Shown one piece after another: positions 19,292-26,790 of a DNA stretch of 64,000 nt (the first letter of the stretch is position 1; every line of letters starts with the position of its first letter). The notes beneath the pieces were generated by a model. That model was given only the letters and a program-made list of their open reading frames with translations, was not told the origin of the DNA and did not search any database. The position numbers were made by a program, and so were the translations under genes. Origin of the DNA: Leptolyngbyaceae cyanobacterium RM1_1_2 (GTDB lineage: Bacteria > Cyanobacteriota > Cyanobacteriia > Phormidesmidales > Phormidesmidaceae); contig JAAUQI010000007.1 of the NCBI GenBank assembly GCA_012032345.1, forward strand, positions 1 through 64,000. The letters are read 5' to 3'.

Positions 19292-20097
19292 TTGAATACG
19301 CTGATTCATCCTACTGCTGTCATTCATCCCGGCGCTAAGCTTCATCCCAGCGTCAAGGTAGGTCCCTACGCGGTGATTGGCGAAAAAGTTGTAGTTGGCC
19401 CAGAAACGATGATTGGCTCTCATGTCATCTTAGAGGGCTACACCGAGATTGGATCTGGTAACCGCATCTTTCCAGGGGTTGCTATTGGCTTGGAGCCGCA
19501 GGATCTTAAATACGACGGCTCACTCAGCCTGGTTAAGATTGGCGACAGTAACTCAATTCGAGAATACGTCACTATCAATCGCCCCACTCGCTTTGGCGAA
19601 GAAACCCGCATCGGCAACAATAATCTGCTCATGGCCTATGCTCACGTAGCTCATAACTGCCTGATTGCCGATCAGGTCATTATTGCTAACTCGGTGGCGC
19701 TAGCGGGTCATATTCATATTGAGTCAAACGCCCGCCTGAGCGGTTTGGTGGGCGTGCATCAGTTTGTACATATCGGTGAGCACTCCATGATTGGCGGCAT
19801 GAGCCGAATTGATCGCGATGTCCCTCCCTATACCATTGTAGAAGGGAATCCTTCACGGTACGTACCCTCAATCAGGTGGGCCTACAGCGCGCCGGGCTGG
19901 CTCAGATTGATCAGGGCCAGCGCTACCGTGAACTGAAGCAGGCTTTTCGACTAATTTACCGCTCCAGGCTGCCGCTGAATCAGGCTTTAGATCAGCTAGA
20001 TGGGTTTAAGCATAATGACTACGTTCGGCATCTACAGCAGTTTTTGCGAGCATCGCAGCAGCCCAATCGACGCGGCCCTATTCCCGGCAGTCGGTAA
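19292..20097 (+). CDS. lpxA: UDP-N-acetylglucosamine O-acyltransferase LpxA, frameshifted
   Basis: First enzyme of lipid A synthesis. The start is TTG at 19292 with a GGAGG ribosome-binding site about eight bases upstream. Hexapeptide repeats form the left-handed beta helix (IHPTAVIHPGAKLHPS and onwards); the catalytic His lies in AYAHVAHNCLIAD. The frame holds to VEGNPSR, then breaks at GG 19857-19858. Restoring a third G gives VRTLNQVGLQRAGL, joining the intact helical C-terminal domain (RELKQAFRLIYRSRLPLN) to the stop at 20097. The as-written protein would lose the whole C-terminal domain. A homopolymer read error is likeliest. Confidence 0.92.
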
Positions 20098-20132
20098 ATC
20101 CTGCTGCCTCTAGCATAAATAAGCTGTTTGAG

Positions 20133-21343
20133 GTGAACATGCACCAGCCACCGCTGGCCTCTGAGCCTGGATCAGAGCTGAGGATCTTTATCAGTACGGG
20201 GGAAGTCTCAGGGGATCTGCAGGGGGCTTTGCTGATGCGGGCGCTCTATCGGCAGGCAACCAAACGTGGCCTTGAGCTAGATATCATTGCCACCGGGGGC
20301 GATCGCATGGCTGAGGCCGGAGCCACTCTTTTGGGAAACACCAGCGAAGTGGGCGCGGTCGGTATTTTGGAGTCTGCGCCCTACCTGATTCCGACTCTGC
20401 GGCTACAGCAAAAGGTGAAGCAGTATCTGCGCCATCACCCCCCCGATCTGGTGATTCTAATTGACTACATGGGGCCTAATTTAGCGATTGGTAGCCACTT
20501 ACGCAAGACTTTTCCGCAGCTACCGCTGGTTTACTACATTGCACCGCAGCAGTGGATATGGGGAGCCTTCTTGGAGCGTGATACTCGCCGTATTTTGGCG
20601 GTTAGCGATCGCCTGCTGGCCATTTTTCCTGAAGAAGCCAGGTTTTATCGGCGCTATGGCGGCAATGTTACCTGGGTAGGTCATCCCTTAATCGATTGCA
20701 TTCCCACCCCTCCCGATCGAGCAAAAGCCAGATCAACGCTTAAATTAGCGGCTGAAGACACTGTGATCACCCTGCTGCCTGCTTCAAGACGACAGGAGCT
20801 GTATTACCTGCTGCCCATCATGCTTGAAGCGGCCCGTCAGATTCAGATGCGACTACCCGCTAGCCGCTTTTTGATCCCGGCTTCGCTACCGCAGTTTCAG
20901 CAGACAATTCAGCAGGCAATTGCTCAGTCTCATCTACCGCTGGTGAGTGTTACCGCTGATAGCCAAACGGCGATCGCGCCTCAGATTTAGCCATTACCAA
21001 ATCAGGAACGGTTAACTTAGAAATCGCCTTAATGAACATACCGCAGGTGGTGATGTATCGCTTAAACCCGGTAACAGCCTGGATTGCTGAGCATCTGCTC
21101 AAGTTTTCAGCACCCTTTATTTCTCCGGTTAATCTAGTTGAAATGCGTCCGATTGTGCCCGAGCTGCTACAGCGACAGGCTACACCAGAGGCGGTTACAG
21201 CCGCTGCAATGGCGCTGCTGCTAGATCAAAACAGGCAAACACAAATGCTGGCAGACTACCAGAGTATGCGCCAGAGCCTAGGAGAACTAGGGGTTTGCGA
21301 TCGCGCTGCTGAAGCCATTTTTGAGATGCTCTGGGCAGCTTAG
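20133..21343 (+). CDS. lpxB: Lipid A disaccharide synthase LpxB, frameshifted
   Basis: Joins UDP-diacylglucosamine and lipid X (GT19). It starts at GTG 20133 or ATG 20139. Family motifs are FISTGEVSGDLQGALL near the N terminus, DLVILIDYMGPN, YYIAPQQWIWG and VTWVGHPLID. The frame fails at 20977-20978, exactly at the end of a GCGATCGC. Adding one base gives ASDLAITKSGTVNLEIAL and leads into MNIPQVVMYRLNPVTAWIAE, then the C-terminal acceptor domain, to 21343. The whole protein would be about 403 aa, normal for the family. With lpxA also shifted, two of four lipid A genes here appear broken, which favours sequence error. Confidence 0.92.
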
Positions 21344-21482
21344 CGGCGATCGCCCCTATCTAGAAAGTACTCTGACCTCGTAACTTTTCTTAGAATTGAG
21401 ATGTTTTGTCTTACCGCAGGCGAATAGCTTAAGTGACGTCATCTATGCCTATACTGGGGCGGTATGGTGTTAGGAGGCAATT

Positions 21483-22217
21483 GTGAATATCGCTGAGATT
21501 TTTGCTCAGGGCGGCATTGCCATGTGGCCGCTGCTGTTTCTGTCAATCCTGGCTCTAGGCACAATTATTGAGCGGATCTGGTTTTGGTCAAAGATTTTAA
21601 CCCGAGAACGCGAGGTGGCCGGTCGAGTGCTAGAGGCGGCTCGTCGAGAATGGGCTGCTGCGACTCAAATTGCCCAGCGAGCCGGAAATTTGCCGATGGG
21701 CCGTTTTCTTTATGCCGCCCTGAAGCTGCTCAACCCTGATCCCGAAGTCTTCCGGCTGGCGCTAGAAACCTCTGCTAACGAAGAGCTAGCAACCATGCGC
21801 CGAGGCGATAAGGTGCTAGAAGCCGTGATTGCTCTAGCACCGCTGCTGGGTTTGCTGGGAACCGTTGTCGGCCTGATTAATTCTTTAGGTTCAATTCGTC
21901 TCAGCGATCTAGGCGGCGATGCCACCGCTGAAACAGCTTTAGGGATTGGTCAGGCCCTCATCAGTACCGCTACCGGACTGATTATTGCCATTGTCGGCCT
22001 CGCTTTCTTTCGGCTGTTTCAGGGGTTTGTTTTGGGTCAGGCCAAAGTTTTTCGCCAGTCGGGTAGTGAGCTAGAATTGCTCTATCGTCAAGCCTATGCG
22101 GCTACAAACGGCAAGCCACATAGGCTTACCACGCCGCTCAGCCCTGAACCGCCGCCGCCACCGCCGTCAGTATCCCCTAAGGTGATTGAAAAGCGCTCCC
22201 CCGGAGATACCTTCTAA
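21483..22217 (+). CDS. exbB: MotA/TolQ/ExbB proton-channel protein
   Basis: Inner-membrane proton-channel subunit of an ExbB-ExbD or TolQ-TolR motor that energises envelope processes. It starts at GTG 21483 after a strong GGAGG. Three membrane segments lie at about residues 13-35, 112-135 and 155-178. The conserved family stretch is LIALAPLLGLLGTVVGLINSL with ALISTATGLIIAIVGL. The 27-residue C-terminal tail is Pro-rich (PEPPPPPPSVSP). exbD follows after 28 bp; no tonB or tol gene is in the window. It could equally be called TolQ. Confidence 0.92.
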   Translation: MNIAEIFAQGGIAMWPLLFLSILALGTIIERIWFWSKILTREREVAGRVLEAARREWAAATQIAQRAGNLPMGRFLYAALKLLNPDPEVFRLALETSANEELATMRRGDKVLEAVIALAPLLGLLGTVVGLINSLGSIRLSDLGGDATAETALGIGQALISTATGLIIAIVGLAFFRLFQGFVLGQAKVFRQSGSELELLYRQAYAATNGKPHRLTTPLSPEPPPPPPSVSPKVIEKRSPGDTF

Positions 22218-22245
22218 GCTAAATGCCTAACCCAGTCAAAAACCT

Positions 22246-22899
22246 ATGAAGCTTGATATCGATTCTGCTGGCTACGAAGAAGTCCGAATTGAAATTCTGC
22301 CGCTGATTGATGTCATTTTTTGTATCCTGACATTTTTTATTCTGGCGGCGGTGGGCCTGACTCGACAGCAGGCTATCAGCTTAGACTTGCCTACGGCTGA
22401 TACCGGGACGCCGCTGCCTGCACAGGGGCTAAATGCTGAAGACTTTGAGCGACTCTATGTCAGCATTGATGGCAACGGACAGATCTATATCGACCAGCAG
22501 CCCGTCAGCCTCAATCTGCTCTCTGACGTTTTGGTGCAGCATCAGGAGGTATCGCCCCAGGGACTAATTGTGCTATACGCAGCTCGAGATGCCCGCTATG
22601 CCAATGTGGTTGAGGTGCTTGATCTGCTGCGCTCAGTTGGCGGCGATCGCGTTGCTTTGGCTACGCTGCCAGCAGGTCTTGATCAGCTACAGCCTGAACC
22701 TCAGCCCGGTCTAGAAACGCTTGACGACCTGATCAACAATGGCGTTCTCAACAATCCCTTAGAGGGTGACACTCCTCAAGCACCTCTGGAACCTTTGCCC
22801 CCGGATTTTAATGCGCCCTCTCAGGTACCCACAACGCCTTTGCCCACTGAGCCATTCCCGGAAACGCCTAGTACAGGAGAGGGCGAGTCTGCTCCCTAA
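22246..22899 (+). CDS. exbD: ExbD/TolR biopolymer transport protein
   Basis: Partner of ExbB. One N-terminal membrane helix carries the functional acid Asp22 in LPLIDVIFCILTFFILA. The periplasmic domain (LYVSIDGNGQIYIDQQPV, NVVEVLDLLRSVGGDRVALAT) is of ExbD/TolR type. An extra tail of about 60 residues rich in Pro and Glu follows, longer than in proteobacterial homologues (217 aa versus about 140). Pro-rich tails on both ExbB and ExbD are notable. Confidence 0.9.
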   Translation: MKLDIDSAGYEEVRIEILPLIDVIFCILTFFILAAVGLTRQQAISLDLPTADTGTPLPAQGLNAEDFERLYVSIDGNGQIYIDQQPVSLNLLSDVLVQHQEVSPQGLIVLYAARDARYANVVEVLDLLRSVGGDRVALATLPAGLDQLQPEPQPGLETLDDLINNGVLNNPLEGDTPQAPLEPLPPDFNAPSQVPTTPLPTEPFPETPSTGEGESAP

Positions 22900-22955
22900 A
22901 GCTTACAGCCCTGCTAAGGTGCTAAATCTGAGCGAGACAATAGCCGGGAAAGCCT

Positions 22956-23156
22956 CTAGCTCAGAGCAGAATTGCTGCGATCGTAAGACTGCTGAGCGGC
23001 AGCGCTGGGCTTACCTTGAATAGAGGTCCAGTGCTCAGCGGTTTCTGCTGCTATCCCAATTTCACTGCTAGCGCGACCGAGCATCGACTGCTGGCGCTGC
23101 TTGATTTGGTGATGATGACGGTTCATCAAAGCGCGGGCCTGTTCTTGGGCAGACAT
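22956..23156 (-). CDS. Small conserved-looking cyanobacterial protein, 66 aa
   Basis: I do not know its function. The product starts MSAQEQARALMNRHHHQIK and goes on QRQQSMLGRASSEIG, a basic, His- and Gln-rich helical N terminus; the rest is Ser/Ala-rich. A good AGGAG lies nine bases before the ATG, and a perfect TATAAT sits about 60 bp upstream on the same strand. These signals make it a real gene rather than a chance frame. No membrane segment or Cys. Confidence 0.65.
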   Translation of the reverse strand: MSAQEQARALMNRHHHQIKQRQQSMLGRASSEIGIAAETAEHWTSIQGKPSAAAQQSYDRSNSALS

Positions 23157-23214
23157 TTGAGTATTCTCCTAGAGCGAAGCGGTTTAAGTGGATTGAAAAT
23201 TTGCTTACATGTCT

Positions 23215-23235
23215 ATTATACAGATATTTTCTGTA
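23215..23235 (-). promoter_or_regulatory. Promoter -10 and operator-like inverted repeat for the 66-aa gene
   Basis: On the minus strand TATAAT occupies 23220-23215. The inverted repeat TACAGA-5 bp-TCTGTA (23219-23235) overlaps the upstream end of the -10. The only TTGA-type -35 (TTGATA, 23239-23234) is too close at 13 bp, so activation or a -35-independent promoter is possible. The regulator is unknown. Confidence 0.45.
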
Positions 23236-23273
23236 TCAAGTTACACAAAATTAGCTTTTTAATATTCCTCAAA

Positions 23274-23837
23274 CTAATGAAAAAATTGGTTTACAGAGAG
23301 GTCAAATCCCGGCAGCAAAGGCGAGGGCAGCAGGTCATTTGCTAGCAGCGTGCCGACAAGCCGAAGCTGAGTGCCTGAGCGGCGATAGACTTCTAGGGTT
23401 TGCAGTTGTCAGCTGACCACCCAGTATTCTTGCCCCCCCTGTAGAGAATAGAGTTTGAGCTTGACTTCTCGATCGCGCTGTTCGTTGAATGCTCCGGGAG
23501 AGAGAACCTCAACCATTAATTCTGGCATCACGGTTAAATGTCCGGCCTCGTCGATACCCTGAGCTAGGCGTTTGTTGCTAATCCAAACCACGGCGGGGAT
23601 GACAGCGTCTGTCGGCGTAAAAATGACGCCCGGAGTTTGAAAGGATCTGCCAAGCTAAGCTTGCCGAGACCAGAGTTCTAGCTCAACTTGAATATTCCCA
23701 CCCGTGCCCTAATGGCGAATGTGAGGAGCGCGGGCTATATACAGTTCTCCATCTACCATTTCGTAGCGTTTCCAACCGCCATCGTCAGGCATGACGTTGA
23801 GATCTCGGGTTATCCACCGCAGGGAGTTAGCGACCAT
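23274..23837 (-). pseudogene. Uma2-family (DUF820) relic 2, one frame with three nonsense codons
   Basis: A single minus-strand frame from ATG 23837 to TAG 23274 reads as a full-length Uma2 protein of about 187 codons. Segments include MVANSLRWITRDLNVMPDD, GGWKRYEMVDGELYIARAP, GVIFTPTDAVIPAVVWI, HLTVMPELMVEVLSPGAF and QEYWVVS. It is interrupted only by TAG after APHIRH, TAG after WSRQA and TGA before QLQTLEVYRRS. All three can be made from CAG or TGG by one transition, and no frameshift is needed. Uma2 proteins have a PD-(D/E)XK-like fold of uncertain function. This is a recent pseudogene. Confidence 0.8.
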
Positions 23838-24049
23838 TGGCTATTGGCTTTCTGCCTAGGACTGGTTTTATTCTATAGCAGCCTACAGGCGGGTTAGGTT
23901 AGGTCAAATCGCTAGACTCCTTACACAAAGATTTTTACCTATCCTTCTGCTTCTTGCCGTAGCTGATGGCTCAGCTAGCCCCACCAGGTTACAACCGGGG
24001 GAAAACGCGATCGCACTTCCCCCAGCTTTCAACAGTCTTTATCCAAGCC

Positions 24050-24286
24050 CTAGTCGAGTCGGCAGCGCTTGACTAAAATCACCATGACTTCCTTGGGCCG
24101 CCCAGTGGATACAGGACGGCTCCAGGCGCTGGCCTCAATGCTGCCTTTGGCGTGCAGGCGGTGAATCTCCTGACGCACACAGGGCAAGCAACCGAAGATG
24201 ATTAGCCGGATGTCTTCGGCATCTGAGGTAGACGAATCCGGGGCGATCGCACTCACGCGATCGCCTGCATTGGGGTCTTGAAACAT
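24050..24286 (-). CDS. Small conserved-looking cyanobacterial protein, 78 aa
   Basis: Function unknown. After a polar N terminus the core reads AEDIRLIIFGCLPCVRQEIHRLHAKGSIEA, then WSRPVSTGRPKEVMVILVKR. The CLPC cysteine pair and dense charged helix look conserved rather than random. AAGGAG lies seven bases before the ATG. It lies downstream of a promoter-terminator module on the same strand, so its expression may depend on readthrough of that terminator. Residues 214-237 of the strand gap upstream (23838-24049) show nothing recognisable. Confidence 0.7.
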   Translation of the reverse strand: MFQDPNAGDRVSAIAPDSSTSDAEDIRLIIFGCLPCVRQEIHRLHAKGSIEASAWSRPVSTGRPKEVMVILVKRCRLD

Positions 24287-24384
24287 GATTTACTCCTTTT
24301 GGGGTTTTGAGGTCTGGCTCTCTACCTCGGGTTTGCCCCCCTCCTGGCTAGGCCAGCGGGAACCGAGGCGAGTTGCCAGAACCC

Positions 24385-24430
24385 AAAAACTTAGCCACCC
24401 CGCGACCTGTAACGCAACACGGGGGGCTAA
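24385..24430 (-). terminator. Intrinsic terminator hairpin
   Basis: On the minus strand an 11-bp GC-rich stem with one bulged base pairs 24430-24420 with 24402-24391 around a 17-nt loop, and is followed at once by GTTTTT (24390-24385). That is the standard Rho-independent arrangement. It ends thyX readthrough, or the small transcript started at about 24579, or acts as an attenuator for the 78-aa gene. Confidence 0.65.
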
Positions 24431-24579
24431 GGGGTAAAATTCCCCTAGACCTTGCCCGAACTGGTACGTAGTTTGGGGGGTTTAGGCTCCTGTTGGTGGT
24501 TGTGACACCTTCAGGGGCTGCTAAAGTTCTTGAGTTCTGTTTACGAGCAAGCTGCAACGGTTAGGTTGAGCAGCTTAGT
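24386..24579 (-). ncRNA. Candidate small RNA or attenuated leader between thyX and the 78-aa gene
   Basis: Roughly 190 nt run from a good predicted promoter to an intrinsic terminator, with no credible open frame. Strong hairpins are visible: AAGCTGC pairs GCAGCTT (24549-24555 with 24570-24576), AGGGG pairs CCCCT (24430-24434 with 24442-24446), and the terminator stem. Downstream, 24325-24333 pairs 24361-24368 around an inner stem (24344-24348 with 24352-24356). I do not recognise a named family. The size is near that of 6S RNA and CCCCTGA and GTTACAG occur, but this is too weak to name it. The 5' end is an estimate. Confidence 0.45.
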
Positions 24580-24584
24580 GAGAG

Positions 24585-24613
24585 ACTGTAGAACATTGAG
24601 CGATCGCCGTCAA
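24585..24613 (-). promoter_or_regulatory. Sigma70-type promoter downstream of thyX
   Basis: Minus-strand TTGACG (24613-24608), a 17-bp spacer containing a HIP1 site, and TACAGT (24590-24585). The -35 matches five of six and the -10 four of six consensus bases. It lies 34 bp beyond the thyX stop and points into the structured segment. Confidence 0.55.
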
Positions 24614-24646
24614 CTACACAAATTAGCCTGTCTAGTCAGAATTGAG

Positions 24647-26707
24647 CTAAGGCGCTAGGCGAGCTTTTCTCAGGCGGTTGTCTTCATACCACTCGGCGAT
24701 CGCAGGCACCCAGGCTTGAAAATGAGGCCAGATATATTCGCAGAGCTTCTGGGCTTCAAGCTGAGCATCGGCTTTCCAACGCAGATCGAGCAGGTGCATC
24801 AGCGATCGCACATTAGCTGACATCACCCAGTGCTGCCGCACATCAAACGGGATTAGTCCTCGGGCATGTTCTTCTGAAAAACCCTGCTCAATTCGCTCCT
24901 GATAGCGCTGGCACGCGGCCAAACACCAGTCTAAATCCTGCTGCCGCTGCTCTGCCGTATACTCATAGCGCTTGCCCTGGCGATCGCTGTAGGCACCCAC
25001 AGGCCGCAGATAGAAAACTTCATCAACATCACGGATACCTTTTGTGACATCTTGGATTCTTTCCCCGGTATATCGAAAAGAGTTGTGAACCACTACGCCG
25101 TTAGCGACAAAGTTATGCCAAGTCCCTTCGACCTCTAGGTCGTAGGTAGTCTGCATACCCAGATATTTAACCAAGACCACCTGAATGGGGTGAGCCTTAA
25201 GCTTACGCCCTAGTGGCATTGGCTTGGCCGCCCAAAACTTTGGCTCTAGAATAGGCTGGAAATTCGTCGCAAACTCAGCCTCTAAATGGTTGTGGTGTAG
25301 GTGCTCGTGGCAGGGCTGACAGACAGAGACAAGATTATCAAACTCGTAAGCCAGTGACTCGTCTGCAAAAACTGGCACCAGATGGTGAGCGTGAAGATTG
25401 CAGCCAGACTCACCGCAGTGCTGGCAAATGTAGTTGAACTTAGCGTGTACTTGGGGTGCTGTCTGGCGCGTCCAAGCACCAATTAACTCTCGTTCAGTGG
25501 AGGTGCCCCCCTTCCAAAAGTTAGAGTCAGCCCCCCGTTTTGTGAAGGTCTTGGCGTTGATTCGGCGCTGTTCTAGACTTTCTTCGGACAGGACCAGCTT
25601 GTAGCCCTTAACGCTCTTATTCCAGGGGGTATCAGCGCCAGGTGAGCGCTTGTTGAGCGCTAGGCCATGGGCATATACCCACTTCTTAACCGACTCAATA
25701 GAGCACCCTGCCAGGGCAGCTATGTCATCGACATAGAACCCTTGGGCAAGCTGAGCTTGGAGCCACGCTTTGTCACGGTAAAGGCCATTGCCCACGACAG
25801 TCTTAAGCCCGCGCCGCCGCCCTGATGGCAACTTGAGCTGAAATTGTTTGGCCCAGTGGCGAATCACCTCCGCAGAACACCCACATTGCTCAGCAATTTG
25901 TTGTGCCGTTAGACCCTGGTTGATCTGAGCTTTTAACCAAGGTTCCTGACTGTAGAGAGCATCGGGTCGCACAACGCCATTGGTCATCAGCTCACAGGTT
26001 TTAGTCACCGCCAGCACCTGATGATCGGCATCGGTAACTAACCCAAGAGCATCTCCCATCCGCTGCCACCCCTGAGAGGTGTAGAGGCGATGGTTGGTGG
26101 TGCAGTCGAGGGTTTTGCCATCAGCCAGAGTGAGGCGATAAACCGGTTGCAATCCGCTACACATGACGTCTTGAATGTGGCCAAATTCAAAAATGCCTGT
26201 TGCTTCGTTGAGAACCCGCAGACGCATTTTCTTGAGGCGGGTTTTGCAATTGCGGCGATAGGTGCCGGGGGGTTCTCCGTTGCGCCCAAGAATTTTGCGC
26301 TTCCGGCTAGCTTTCTCACCGTTAGTCCACAAATCGTATAGCTCAGCAAGTTTGATTTTTCTGAGACCACCGGAGGCGTGAACGAAGGTTATTTCAGTAT
26401 CGCCCGCTAGGCACTGCACATCGAAGCTGACGCCGACGCGATGGGTGCGGATTTGCTGCATGGTGGAGTGGGGAAACCAGCCGCAGTTGAGCACAATTTG
26501 GGGATGTTCTAGGGGGCCGTAGTGACCGCGACCGCCTTTGAGTAAATTTCTAATTACCAGTTCTCCCGCTTTGGCTTCTGGCGGAAAGCGATCGCGCTCA
26601 TCGGCTACAAACCCCTCGGCGTAATCCTGATGCATAGCCGCATAGATCGCCTGCTGGGGATTGGGGGTTTGGACAATAACTTCGACTCGAAAGCGATCCA
26701 TAGTCAT
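24647..26707 (-). CDS. thyX: FAD-dependent thymidylate synthase ThyX interrupted by an intein
   Basis: Flavin-dependent conversion of dUMP to dTMP with methylene-THF and NADPH. The precursor is 686 aa: N-extein 1-98, intein 99-542, C-extein 543-686. Joined exteins give a normal 242-aa ThyX. The ThyX motif spans the junction: MQQIRTHRVGVSFDVQ before and SFRYTGERIQDV after the intein, so the insertion falls immediately before the conserved Ser of the substrate-binding motif. Enzyme activity therefore needs protein splicing. Start at 26707 or at the in-frame ATG 26701. Transcription runs toward the candidate small RNA. Confidence 0.95.
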   Translation of the reverse strand: MTMDRFRVEVIVQTPNPQQAIYAAMHQDYAEGFVADERDRFPPEAKAGELVIRNLLKGGRGHYGPLEHPQIVLNCGWFPHSTMQQIRTHRVGVSFDVQCLAGDTEITFVHASGGLRKIKLAELYDLWTNGEKASRKRKILGRNGEPPGTYRRNCKTRLKKMRLRVLNEATGIFEFGHIQDVMCSGLQPVYRLTLADGKTLDCTTNHRLYTSQGWQRMGDALGLVTDADHQVLAVTKTCELMTNGVVRPDALYSQEPWLKAQINQGLTAQQIAEQCGCSAEVIRHWAKQFQLKLPSGRRRGLKTVVGNGLYRDKAWLQAQLAQGFYVDDIAALAGCSIESVKKWVYAHGLALNKRSPGADTPWNKSVKGYKLVLSEESLEQRRINAKTFTKRGADSNFWKGGTSTERELIGAWTRQTAPQVHAKFNYICQHCGESGCNLHAHHLVPVFADESLAYEFDNLVSVCQPCHEHLHHNHLEAEFATNFQPILEPKFWAAKPMPLGRKLKAHPIQVVLVKYLGMQTTYDLEVEGTWHNFVANGVVVHNSFRYTGERIQDVTKGIRDVDEVFYLRPVGAYSDRQGKRYEYTAEQRQQDLDWCLAACQRYQERIEQGFSEEHARGLIPFDVRQHWVMSANVRSLMHLLDLRWKADAQLEAQKLCEYIWPHFQAWVPAIAEWYEDNRLRKARLAP
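25082..26413 (-). mobile_element. ThyX intein with HINT domains, two HTH units and HNH endonuclease
   Basis: A 444-aa intein. Splicing block A is CLAGDTEI with the nucleophile Cys99; block B is LDCTTNHRLYT; block F/G is TYDLEVEGTWHNFVANGVVVHN, ending His-Asn before Ser+1. All catalytic residues are present, so splicing should work. Between the splicing halves lie two similar helix-turn-helix units (about 255-292 and 313-352; LTAQQIAEQCGCSAEVIRHW and YVDDIAALAGCSIESVKKW), a NUMOD-like linker ending SNFWKGG, and an HNH nuclease at 428-475 with two CxxC-type zinc pairs (CQHC, CQPC) and HAHHLVPV. The endonuclease looks intact, so homing may still be active. Confidence 0.93.
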
Positions 26708-26790
26708 TATGAGTGGCAGGCAAGGCTCTCTAGCATACGCTTCGAGATCGGGTTTGCCTGGTATTTCTTAAGCTTTTTTAGCAGATAGAC

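Noticed and set aside
24386-24579. Naming the thyX-downstream segment 6S RNA
   Set aside because: Size and a few short motifs fit, but the long imperfect duplex with a central bubble could not be shown by eye.
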